From contig JAFDWN010000013.1 in NCBI GenBank assembly GCA_018268465.1, positions 1 through 64,000 of the forward strand: DNA of 64,000 nucleotides. Reading direction: 5' to 3'. The notes below the pieces were generated by a model. It did no database searches. It was not told the origin of the DNA and saw nothing but the letters and a program-made list of their open reading frames with translations. This DNA comes from Actinomycetota bacterium. Its GTDB lineage: Bacteria; Actinomycetota; Actinomycetes; Mycobacteriales; Mycobacteriaceae. Shown in pieces: positions 52,034 to 60,160 of the stretch. The position numbers were made by a program, and so were the translations under genes. Numbering within the stretch: position 1 is the stretch's first letter; the number at the start of each line of letters is the position of its first letter.

Positions 52034-52154
52034 GAGAGCCCGCGGAGTTGACTCCTTGGACGCTTGTCGGTGCTCCGGGCGATACTTAGCCACAGCCGAC
52101 GGGGCCACCCTCGCACGCCTCACCAGACCAAGCCACACGAGAAGGGACGAGACA

Positions 52155-52745
52155 ATGTCGGACGCCGTGGTATTCCTCGACACTGAGACGACTGGCAAGG
52201 GTTCGTGTCGCCGGCCGTGGGAGATCGCCATCATCCGACGCGACGTCACCGGAGACCGCGAGATCACCCTCTACGTCGACGTCGCAGATCTCGATTTGCC
52301 TCACGCAGACCCCGAGGCGTTGGCGATCAGCCGCTTCCAGCAGCGTCATCCCCAGCGCGACGGTGTGCTCAACGTGCCAAACGCCCACCTTGTGCCGGCT
52401 TCCACGGCCGCCGCGGTCGTTCAGCGTTGGACCGTCGGCGCCCGGGTATTCGGGGTGGTGCCCTCGTTCGACACGAGCTGCCTGGAAGCGTTGCTGGAGC
52501 GCCATGACCGTGCCCCGTTGTGGCATTACCAGCCCTGGGACATCGCTGTCCTGGCCACCGGCTACCTCATTGCCCGTCAGATCCCTGTTCAGCGGTCTGC
52601 AGAAGCGACGTCATTGGCCTGCGGAGTGGCCGCGCCAACGCCTAACGAGCGCCACACCGCGCTCGGCGATGCGCGGTGGGTCCGGCGCCTGTACGACCGG
52701 CTTTTCGCCGAAGCGACCTACCCTCAGTCTTGCACTGCAGCGTGA
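52155..52745 (+). CDS. DnaQ-like 3'-5' exonuclease
   Basis: The ~196-residue protein has the DEDD nuclease motifs: VVFLDTETTG (Exo I, Asp and Glu), a middle acidic motif near VVPSFDTSCLEALL (Exo II region), and RHTALGDARWVRRLYDR (Exo III, His and Asp as in DEDDh enzymes). The ATG at 52155 is preceded by AAGGGACGAG. Such small plasmid or phage exonucleases can proofread, trim ends or degrade RNA. It stands alone with flanking noncoding gaps. Confidence 0.82.
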   Translation: MSDAVVFLDTETTGKGSCRRPWEIAIIRRDVTGDREITLYVDVADLDLPHADPEALAISRFQQRHPQRDGVLNVPNAHLVPASTAAAVVQRWTVGARVFGVVPSFDTSCLEALLERHDRAPLWHYQPWDIAVLATGYLIARQIPVQRSAEATSLACGVAAPTPNERHTALGDARWVRRLYDRLFAEATYPQSCTAA

Positions 52746-52887
52746 GCTCCCCCGACACGGCGACAGCCGTCGCGACGTCCTTGAATCGTTCGACCACAAC
52801 ATCATTGGCCCGTCGGCGCACCGTGCTCGGACTGCGGGCCTGGCGTGGACGTTCGTTCTACCCGCCGGTACTCCTCGCACTGGCGTG

Positions 52888-53388
52888 TCACGACCGATTG
52901 ACTGCGTCCAAACTGTCGATCTGTTCGCGCAGGATGTCGCCGTGGCCTGCATGTCTGGCGAATTCCTGAATGAACATCAGCAGCGTCCATCGCATGCTGA
53001 CGGTTCCTTCGCGGGGGTTGTCCTTGGTGTCGTCGAGGTCGAAGCGCGCGGCGATCTCACGTGATCGTTGGCTTGCGCGCTCGAACTCAGCGATGACGTC
53101 TGCCAACGACTCGTCGTCGGCGACGGCGAAGGTCCTCTCGTCGCGACGTGAGTACCCATCGCAATCGGATTCGTCGAGCCCGGCCCAGAACCGTTGGAAC
53201 CAGATTCGTTCTGCTCCAGCGGCGTGCTTGAGTAGTGAGATCGGTGTTGTCAGCGATGCAACGAGTTGGCGGCGGGCGTTGGCTTCAGATAAGCCGCGGG
53301 CGGTCGCGATGAGCGCTTCGCGGTTGCGGTCGAGCATGTCCTCGATGATCGCTCGTTCGGCTCCATTGGTAATTGCATTGAGAGGCAT
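52888..53388 (-). CDS. DinB/DUF664-like protein
   Basis: The ~166-residue helical protein has the DinB-type pattern: AIIEDMLDRNREALIATARG, PISLLKHAAGAERIWFQRFW (first metal-ligand His), and TLLMFIQEFARHAGHGDILR (HxGH-type C-terminal ligands). DinB/DUF664 proteins are metal-dependent thiol-linked enzymes, often using mycothiol in actinobacteria, with unknown substrates. ATG 53388 begins the conserved part. It opposes the surrounding genes and may be a cargo gene. Confidence 0.78.
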   Translation of the reverse strand: MPLNAITNGAERAIIEDMLDRNREALIATARGLSEANARRQLVASLTTPISLLKHAAGAERIWFQRFWAGLDESDCDGYSRRDERTFAVADDESLADVIAEFERASQRSREIAARFDLDDTKDNPREGTVSMRWTLLMFIQEFARHAGHGDILREQIDSLDAVNRS

Positions 53389-54035
53389 GGTCTTTCGATC
53401 CTTACTGTTTATGTAGCACGGCCCCACCTTTGGCTGAGGCGGCGGCGTCGCCTTGATGAAGAGCAAGGGACGACCCCGACGCGTTTGACGCGCTGGATGA
53501 TGCGGGGTTAGAAGAGGGCTTTCGATCCGCTTGCCGCGGGGGATCGCCAGTGCGGATGCGTTGACGCCACCTCGGGTGATCCTAGCGCACGGTCATTGCG
53601 GGACCGCGCAGCACTAGGAAATGAGGCCGCCATTCGTGAGATCGCGGTGCAGTGGCCGTGAGACAAACAGAGAAAGCCCAGGTCACGGTGTCTGGTGCAG
53701 TCAAACGTGAGAACCCACACCCCCCGCGGGCCGCGATGCGCATTCGAGTACACACGGATCACCGTGATGACAGGCCGGCATTGAGTCACCGGCCGGGCCA
53801 AGTGCGGGGCTGTGGGGCGCCCCCCGCATGACGTGCCGGTGTATTTCGGTTGAGATCCCGGTAGTCGGCGAGACATTCTCGGTGCCCGCGGGCCAATCCC
53901 CCGTCGGGGCAGGTCGACCTTGCAAAAGGGTGAGGCCAGCGCAACTCCTCTTGAGAACAGCCTGCATTCAGCCTTAGCGTCGTAGCCAAACCCGCCGTAT
54001 TCGCTGGCGGGGACCAGAAAGGGGCGCCACACCTC
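53389..54035. other. Noncoding stretch upstream of the secreted-hydrolase operon
   Basis: There is no convincing gene in ~650 bases; long frames on both strands lack domain-like sequence. It must contain promoters for the DinB-like gene (leftward) and for the three-gene hydrolase operon (rightward). Several short GC-rich inverted repeats are present (for example around 53813-53826), but I cannot assign a promoter. Confidence 0.4.
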
Positions 54036-55469
54036 ATGTCTTTTGAGGATCTGCTCGACCCGGGCGACATCTTGAGCGCCGCCACTGGTGCTCCCCTGGG
54101 GCCGGCCGGGCTGGTGATCGGCCCCATGTTCCGTGAACTGTTTGACATCGGGCGGGAACTCTTCGGCTCTGGTGACCACCCGAAACTGCCGCCGCCCCCA
54201 CAACCACCACCGGCTACACCACCGCCCAACGGGCAGGGCCCAACGCAAGAGCAGATCGACAAGATCAACAAGATGCTCGCCGATATGCAGAAGCAGATCG
54301 AGCAGATGCACAAGGCCGGCAAGAACGCGGCCGATGAGACCGCGGACAATTCCGACGCCGGCCGGACAGCGCACGATCAAATCCTCAGTGGCGGCGCCGA
54401 TCTGGGGCCGGGACTGGCAGCACAAGGTGGTACCCCGGAAGCCGACGCAGGCCGGCTCGCTGCGCTACAGCAGCAACTCGACGAACTCAAGCAGAACGTG
54501 CAGGAGAAAGCCGGCAACGCCGACGGCATCGCCGACAGCCTGCGCAACCTGGGAATGGGCATGCCCGGAATGGGCATGCCGGCACTCGGCGGCGGGCCCG
54601 GACTCGGCATGCCCAGCCTCGGTGGAGGAGGCCTCGGTGCCCCCTCGGGTCTTGGTGCACCTCCTCCCCTGAGCTCCCCCACGCGCAAAGACGACCTGAA
54701 GCCAGCGGACCTGTCCAAGCCCAGCGATGCTCTCAAGCCAGCGCCGGTGACGAACGCAGCGCCACCGCCGCCGACCGTTGCGACACCGGCCGGCACTGGC
54801 GCGGCCCCGCCGGCAGGCGCGGCGCCCGGCCCGGCCGCAGCTACACCGCCGTCAGGTGCTGCCCCGCCACCAGCCAAGCCTGCACCCGACCCTGCGGCGA
54901 ATACGCTAGCGAGCAAGGACGTCACGCTGCCAAGCGGCCAGGTTGTCACCGCCCGAACACCCCAAGGCGCTGCTGCGGTACGTCAGGCACTCACCCGTAC
55001 CCCCGACAGCGGCGATGTCGCGACGGCCGCTTACGCCGGAACCGGTGTGGAACTTCCCACCGATGGTGCCGATCTGGGCAAGAAGGTCGACCCCGCCGAC
55101 GTCAAACCCGGTGACATCGTGGTCTTTTCAGACCATACCGCCATCGTCGCCGGTAACGGCCAACTGATCGGCCCGGACGGAAAGCTGCAGCCACTCGGCG
55201 TCATCAACGACATGCCAGGCTTCAAGGGATTCTTCGATCCCACTGCAACCGCCGATGCACCCGGCCACGCAACCGGCGCGACACCCGCGCCGCCGGGGAG
55301 CCCGCCCGTGACGGGGTCGACAGCCCCGCACGGCGCCGACCCGGCCAGCTCGACACCCGCATCGGCCGTAATGGCCAGCCCGGGCACCACAAAGCCCACG
55401 ACCGGACCCATCAAGCCGCCGAGCGATCCCGGCTTCGGACTGCCCGCCCAACCCAACCATGACAGTTGA
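54036..55469 (+). CDS. Proline-rich protein with NlpC/P60-like fold remnants
   Basis: The 477-residue protein has a helical N-terminus (LIGPMFRELFDIGRELF-like), a coiled coil (EQIDKINKMLADMQKQIEQM) and Gly/Met-rich repeats (LGMGMPGMGMPALGG). A long Pro/Ala linker follows, then a C-terminal domain with GVELPTDGADLGKKVDPADV and KPGDIVVFSDHTAIVAGNGQ. The last motif is the His strand of NlpC/P60 proteins, but the DCSG-type catalytic Cys is not seen. The tail is Pro/Thr-rich. It is probably exported with the next two proteins; its stop lies inside the start of the next gene (11-base overlap). Confidence 0.65.
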   Translation: MSFEDLLDPGDILSAATGAPLGPAGLVIGPMFRELFDIGRELFGSGDHPKLPPPPQPPPATPPPNGQGPTQEQIDKINKMLADMQKQIEQMHKAGKNAADETADNSDAGRTAHDQILSGGADLGPGLAAQGGTPEADAGRLAALQQQLDELKQNVQEKAGNADGIADSLRNLGMGMPGMGMPALGGGPGLGMPSLGGGGLGAPSGLGAPPPLSSPTRKDDLKPADLSKPSDALKPAPVTNAAPPPPTVATPAGTGAAPPAGAAPGPAAATPPSGAAPPPAKPAPDPAANTLASKDVTLPSGQVVTARTPQGAAAVRQALTRTPDSGDVATAAYAGTGVELPTDGADLGKKVDPADVKPGDIVVFSDHTAIVAGNGQLIGPDGKLQPLGVINDMPGFKGFFDPTATADAPGHATGATPAPPGSPPVTGSTAPHGADPASSTPASAVMASPGTTKPTTGPIKPPSDPGFGLPAQPNHDS

Positions 55470-56733
55470 GCAGGTCGTCGACGACTACCTCAAAGGCGTA
55501 CGCGAAATCGTCGGAACGACACCCGCACCGACAACCCCGTGGCCACCATCACCATCGGCGCTGCCTGAATTCCCCAGCGCCGACTGGACGGGCAACGCCC
55601 ACGACGCCGCGATCGCCGCTGGCACCTCTCTACAACGGGCACAACAGAACCTGAACACAGCCGCAGGCGGAGTAGCCACCGCCACCGAATCGGCCAACCG
55701 CATCGCCGGAGACGCCACAACCCAGCTCGACGTTATCGCCGGTGAATGGGAACACGCCAAGGCCGCCGCCGCCGTACTCCCCTCCCCCGGCCCGCGCGAC
55801 GCCGCACTGATGCCACAGGCGCAAATGACCATCGGCGAAGCCGTCGTCCTCATCTCGGCGACCACCGCCAAGTACGCCGACGCCGCCGCCGACGTGCGGA
55901 AACACACCGCCACACTGCCCAACGACACACCTGCGCAGAAACACCCGGATGTCCCCGCAGGCGACGGCGGCACACCTCCCTCGCCCGTTCCGTCGACGAC
56001 ATCGACCCCCGGCCCAGATGTACCGCTCGCCGGGAGTGCGCCGATGACCACCGGCCCGATGGACGGGCTGGCAGCAGCGAATTCAGCGCCCACCGCAGCA
56101 ATGTCCAACGCGCTGCCCGCCGCCGCCAGCATGATCCCGGCCGCGATGGGCATGCCCGCATCGTTCATGCCGATGGCCTCCGCACTACCGTCGGGAGCGG
56201 CTCCCCTCGGCGGGATGCTCAGTCCCTTCATGCAAGCCGCCACCGGCAGCCCCTCACCATCCACCAGCGCCACCACTGACGACGACATCCCCAGCAGCGG
56301 TGCCCAACCCACCAAACACACGGGACAACCACGCACGATCAGAGAGGCGATCGACGGCGCCCTAGACGCGCTCGGAATCACCGATCCTCAAGCCCGTCAA
56401 CGCTGGCAAGACGGCTACCAGACGCTGATCGAGCGAGAATCGAGCGGCCGAGTCCACGCCATCGCCAACGGCGATTCAAACGCAGTTGGCCCGATCATGC
56501 CCGACGGCGGACATCGCGGATCGTCCCGCGGCCTGGCGCAGGTCACACCCAGCACCTTCGACGCCTTCTGGGTACCCGGTACCAGTAAGGACATCTTCGA
56601 CCCAGTCGCCAACATCGCCGCATCCATGAACTACGTCATCAGCGACCCCAAGTACCACGTGTCCCCGAGCGGCATCGACCTCGCTACGAAGATCGCCCAG
56701 GCAAACCCCCATTCCCAGGGCGGAGGTTACTAA
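55459..56733 (+). CDS. DUF4226-like protein with C-terminal lytic transglycosylase domain
   Basis: The 424-residue protein has an N-terminal DUF4226-like helical hairpin domain (TVEQVVDDYLKGVREIVG; ADWTGNAHDAAIAAGTSLQR), a Pro/Met/Ala linker, and a C-terminal SLT-like domain. The latter has YQTLIERESSGRVHAIANGD (catalytic Glu), RGSSRGLAQVTPSTFDAFWV and DPVANIAASMNYVI. It should cleave glycan strands of peptidoglycan. The lack of a Sec signal plus the DUF4226 domain suggests export by an ESX system. It is part of a three-gene operon of cell-wall enzymes. Confidence 0.82.
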   Translation: MTVEQVVDDYLKGVREIVGTTPAPTTPWPPSPSALPEFPSADWTGNAHDAAIAAGTSLQRAQQNLNTAAGGVATATESANRIAGDATTQLDVIAGEWEHAKAAAAVLPSPGPRDAALMPQAQMTIGEAVVLISATTAKYADAAADVRKHTATLPNDTPAQKHPDVPAGDGGTPPSPVPSTTSTPGPDVPLAGSAPMTTGPMDGLAAANSAPTAAMSNALPAAASMIPAAMGMPASFMPMASALPSGAAPLGGMLSPFMQAATGSPSPSTSATTDDDIPSSGAQPTKHTGQPRTIREAIDGALDALGITDPQARQRWQDGYQTLIERESSGRVHAIANGDSNAVGPIMPDGGHRGSSRGLAQVTPSTFDAFWVPGTSKDIFDPVANIAASMNYVISDPKYHVSPSGIDLATKIAQANPHSQGGGY

Positions 56734-56735
56734 CC

Positions 56736-57983
56736 GTGACCAGTGTCATCGACGCCGTCGACGCCGTCATCCAGGAAGCGCGCACCCTACTAGGCAGCGG
56801 ACAAGGAGCAGTCCCCAGCGCCCCAACCCAACCCTGCGCGCCAGCGACGCCCCAGAGCTGGAACGGCCACGCCGCCGGCGCCGCCGAAACCACCTCCACC
56901 CGCCTGCACGGACTTCGCGGCAAGCTCACCGACGCACACACCGCGGCCGTCACCGCCATGTCCGTAGGCCCCGACATCGCCAGGAACGCCCACAGCGGCC
57001 TCGATGCCATCGAAACCGGTTGGCAGACCGACAAAGAACAACTCGGACCATTCGCCGGCACCCCGGAAGGCAAAGTAGCCCTCGCCCGCGCCGGCGCGGG
57101 ACGCATTGCAGAAACACAATCGCTCGTCTTCGACATCGCCACCCAATACGGCGATGCGGCCGCCAACGTCGAAGACGCCACCGCGAACCTACCCGAGACC
57201 GAGGAACACGCAGGGGCGACCGACCCCACCGATCCTGATCACAGACACCCCAAAGACGGCACCGACCCTCTGACCGACCCAAGCGACCACTTGGAAGGCG
57301 ATCACACCGACGACCCACTCGCCCGCACAGCAGCCTCCCCCGACCCGACCACAAATCCCCTCTTCGGCCAGGCCAAGATGGCCGCCGAACCTGCCGGCAT
57401 GCCCACACAGCCGATGATGCCGCCAGGCATGCCCGTGGGAATGCCGACAGGTGGCATGCCCACGGGCGGCGGCATGCCCAGCGGCGCAGGCCTGAGCTCG
57501 CTCCTGCAACCACTCACCCAGGCGGCAACCACCGCGGCCAGCGCCGCCGACACTGCACCGGAAGGCGCCGTTGACGACAGCGACCGACCCGACCACGATG
57601 CGAGCACCGGCGCGCGCGTGGTCAAGAACGCCGACCGCGCGCTGGGGCTGCCCTACATCTGGGGCGGCGGCGGCGCCGGCGGCCCCACCGGCGGCGGCTT
57701 CGACTGCAGTGGCCTGACTCAGTTTGCGGTCGCACAGGCGACCGACGGCCGAGTCATACTGCCCCGCACCACCTATGAGCAGATCCATGTTGGTGAACGC
57801 GTCGACCCATCCGACGCCCGGACAGGTGACCTGATCTTCTCGAACTTCTCGTCCCCGGGTGTGCCCGAGCATGTCCAGATCTATGCTGGCGACGGAAAAG
57901 TCATCGAGGCGCAGCAGTCTGGCGTACCGGTGAAGTACAGCGATGCACCCACAGGGTCAATCGTGGTCAAGAGAGTCGTGTAG
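56736..57983 (+). CDS. DUF4226-like protein with C-terminal NlpC/P60 hydrolase domain
   Basis: The 415-residue protein has an N-terminal DUF4226-like domain (SVIDAVDAVIQEARTLLGSG; SWNGHAAGAAETTSTRLHG), a Gly/Met/Pro linker, and an intact NlpC/P60 domain. The domain reads LPYIWGGGGAGGPTGGG, FDCSGLTQFAVA (Cys), TGDLIFSNFSSPGVPEHVQI (His) and YAGDGKVIEAQQ. It is clearly a close paralogue of the hydrolase at 41354-42766 over the catalytic domain. It should cut peptide stems. The start (GTG 56736) lies two bases after the previous stop. Confidence 0.86.
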   Translation: MTSVIDAVDAVIQEARTLLGSGQGAVPSAPTQPCAPATPQSWNGHAAGAAETTSTRLHGLRGKLTDAHTAAVTAMSVGPDIARNAHSGLDAIETGWQTDKEQLGPFAGTPEGKVALARAGAGRIAETQSLVFDIATQYGDAAANVEDATANLPETEEHAGATDPTDPDHRHPKDGTDPLTDPSDHLEGDHTDDPLARTAASPDPTTNPLFGQAKMAAEPAGMPTQPMMPPGMPVGMPTGGMPTGGGMPSGAGLSSLLQPLTQAATTAASAADTAPEGAVDDSDRPDHDASTGARVVKNADRALGLPYIWGGGGAGGPTGGGFDCSGLTQFAVAQATDGRVILPRTTYEQIHVGERVDPSDARTGDLIFSNFSSPGVPEHVQIYAGDGKVIEAQQSGVPVKYSDAPTGSIVVKRVV

Positions 57984-58029
57984 GGCCGCATCGCGGCAGC
58001 TCACCAGCGTTTGGTCACGACGCAGCGGC

Positions 58030-58704
58030 CTAATTGGTGTCGAGTGGCTTCTTGGGCCGAGGTCCGCGCCGCCTCTTGAAGTACAAGGTCAAAGCCTCAT
58101 CGACAAGCGCACTGCGTGACGGTGCGCCCCACTCGATGACCAGCTGCTCATCGATCGTCTTGGCATCAGCGGCGTTCAGTCCGGTCAGGGCGATCTTCGC
58201 CGGCGGGGCGATGTGCCGGCGGCGCTTGCGCACCACGGGCTGGCGGGTGAACAAGCTGCCCGGCGCTTTCTCGGCGTTCTCTGAGTGTTCCCAGTGACGG
58301 GCGAGTTCTTCGTGGCCTGCGTCGATGGCGTCGAGCACGATCTGGCCATAGGTGCGGGCCTTGGCCGGGTTCTTCTTCTTCTCGGCCAGGTTGAGGTTGC
58401 GGAGCTTGGCCAGGTTGTCGGCGGAGATTTCTGCGGTGGGGTTGCCTTCACCATCGGGATCGGCGGAAGTCCTGGCGACTCGTCGAGGGGCCGGGGTGGT
58501 GACGTGCGGCGCCGCCTCCTCCCCCACTGACTGACCGTTCTCGACCGGGGCTGGCGGCACCAGGGTGTCGGCAGGCGCTGGCGGCGCGACGGGTGTGGGG
58601 GCCTGCTCGGGCTGCCCCGCCCGGTTCCCGATTCCGACTTTGGGCAGGTATTCGTCCAGGTCGTCGTCAAGGGCGGATTCGTCGAAGACACTCTTCTTGG
58701 CCAT
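58030..58704 (-). CDS. ParA-partner DNA-binding protein with C-terminal RHH-like domain
   Basis: The 224-residue protein has an acidic N-terminus (VFDESALDDDLDEYLPKVG), a disordered Pro/Ala linker and a helical middle (LAKLRNLNLAEKKKNPAKAR). The C-terminal segment PAKIALTGLNAADAKTIDEQ and SRSALVDEALTLYFKRRRGP looks like a ribbon-helix-helix fold. It follows ParA by nine bases, as expected for a small ParB-like centromere-binding protein of a type Ib-like partition locus. It probably also represses the par promoter. Confidence 0.75.
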   Translation of the reverse strand: MAKKSVFDESALDDDLDEYLPKVGIGNRAGQPEQAPTPVAPPAPADTLVPPAPVENGQSVGEEAAPHVTTPAPRRVARTSADPDGEGNPTAEISADNLAKLRNLNLAEKKKNPAKARTYGQIVLDAIDAGHEELARHWEHSENAEKAPGSLFTRQPVVRKRRRHIAPPAKIALTGLNAADAKTIDEQLVIEWGAPSRSALVDEALTLYFKRRRGPRPKKPLDTN

Positions 58705-58713
58705 GGCGCGCTC

Positions 58714-59664
58714 CTACTCCTGTGTTCCTGCCACCGACGCTGCTGCTGCTCGCTCCTTGGAGGCGCGCATCAGAACTTCCCGGGTCAGCTCCTGGTAGTC
58801 CTGGGCTACTGCGCCGGGGTCTTTTGACCAGAGCCGGTCGGTGGCGTCCTTTTTGCCTCGGTTGCGAAGCGCTGTCAGCAGGCTCGCTTTTTGCTCTTCG
58901 CTGGGCTTTGCGAGTTCTTGGGCGGTCAGGTGCCGCTCTCGCATGTCTATGGCCAGTGCCGGCGAGCTGCGGATGGTCGCCTGGAAGGGTTCAACTTCAG
59001 ATCCGAGCAGCTCTTTGACCTGATTGAACACGTGCGGGAGTCGCACCGAGGCGTTGGGGTTGACGTCGAAGAGTACGACGCCGATCAACGAGATCGGGGA
59101 TCCGTAGCGCTTCGCGCGGCGGTAACTGGCCGCGAGTTGACGGACGCCGTTGAGGGAAGCGCCATCTTCTTTGGTCGGCACGACCAGATAGCGGCAGGCC
59201 TGCAGTAGTGCGATGAGGAGCACTTTGTCGCCGTGTCCAGAGTCGACGAGAATTATGTCGTATCCCTCGCGTCCGCACAGTTCGGTGAGCGCGAGGGAGA
59301 AGTTCTCGGCCATGTCGACCGGTTCCGTTGACGTGGCGATGGCGGTAGATACCATGCCGATCGCGGGCCCGCCCATCAAAATGTCGAGGTTTGGGCGGAT
59401 GTTGCGGTAGGGCTCGAGTGCCACCCCTCCGCCTGGTCCGTATTGCAGGGCGACGGCCAGGTTCTTGCCTTTGTCCCACTGTTCTTCGGGGACACCGAGG
59501 TCGTCCAAGGTGAGGTTTCCCTGCTGGTCAGCGTCTATGACCAGCACTTTTCTCCCCTTACGGGCGATGGCCACGCCAATGTTGGCGACCACCGATGACT
59601 TACCGTTCCCGCCCTTCTGCTGGGCGACGAGCACTGTCTCTGCGAGCACTGTCATACCGGGCAT
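58714..59664 (-). CDS. parA: ParA partition ATPase
   Basis: The 316-residue protein has the deviant Walker A motif KGGNGKSS at 17-24, the A' motif VLVIDADQQGNLT at about 40-52 and the Walker B segment YDIILVDSGHGD at about 134-145, as in ParA/MinD ATPases. There is no N-terminal HTH, so it is the short plasmid type (Ib-like). It positions plasmid copies before division, with the RHH-like partner encoded next. The upstream 500 bases carry repeats that may be the centromere. Confidence 0.92.
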   Translation of the reverse strand: MPGMTVLAETVLVAQQKGGNGKSSVVANIGVAIARKGRKVLVIDADQQGNLTLDDLGVPEEQWDKGKNLAVALQYGPGGGVALEPYRNIRPNLDILMGGPAIGMVSTAIATSTEPVDMAENFSLALTELCGREGYDIILVDSGHGDKVLLIALLQACRYLVVPTKEDGASLNGVRQLAASYRRAKRYGSPISLIGVVLFDVNPNASVRLPHVFNQVKELLGSEVEPFQATIRSSPALAIDMRERHLTAQELAKPSEEQKASLLTALRNRGKKDATDRLWSKDPGAVAQDYQELTREVLMRASKERAAAASVAGTQE

Positions 59665-60160
59665 AGTAGCTCGGTACTCGGATAGCTGTCCACGACGCGC
59701 AACCGATAGTGACCCGTTTGTGATACCACTTCTGCATCGTCGTCGCCAACGGGTTATTCATCCGGATCACTATCTGCATCAGTGTCTCCGTAGCGTCTCG
59801 CATCACTATTACCGTCCAAAACCGGGCACCTATCCGCGTGCCTATCTATCAGGTCATTCCCCTCTTATGCCGAATGAGTTGCCATATAACTACTCGCATC
59901 CTATTCAGGATCACCGCCCGTTCGTAAAGGGGTCTCGTCAAAACTAATTCACTACGACCTAAACTCCGTAACTCGTAGCGTGATGCGATTCCTATCACTA
60001 GTGACATCGCTATACGGGTAATCACCCGGTCTATAACGCCGATTGCCATCGGCGTTACCGCCCGTTGCTGAAACCCAGTAACTACCCGCGTGCACATCCG
60101 TATCTGACTACGGGTAGCTATACGCTTGGCGTCACGGCTGACCACGGGTTATCACTCCCC
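59665..60160. promoter_or_regulatory. Repeat-bearing region upstream of parA, candidate centromere
   Basis: The region is clearly more AT-rich than its surroundings and has no gene. Related motifs recur: AACGGGTTATTCA (59749), TACGGGTAATCAC (60013) and CACGGGTTATCAC (60142), giving consensus ACGGGTWATCA, with an inverted GTGACCCGTT at 59710. A TGTCCACGACG copy lies at 59688-59698. Such arrays upstream of small parA genes usually bind the RHH partner, so this is the best parS candidate. An origin is also possible. Confidence 0.5.
60035..60056. repeat. Perfect 9-bp inverted repeat within the par upstream region
   Basis: AACGCCGAT (60035-60043) is mirrored exactly by ATCGGCGTT (60048-60056) with a TGCC spacer. 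It lies inside the AT-richer repeat region and could be a binding site or cruciform. Confidence 0.55.

Noticed and set aside
51871..52089. A 72-residue plus-strand protein
   Set aside because: It is Pro-rich, lacks a clear ribosome-binding site and covers a perfect 10-bp GC hairpin, so the stretch is more likely noncoding.
53508..54425. A 305-residue minus-strand protein
   Set aside because: It is antisense to the start of the proline-rich gene and shows no domain-like sequence; it is a high-GC shadow frame.
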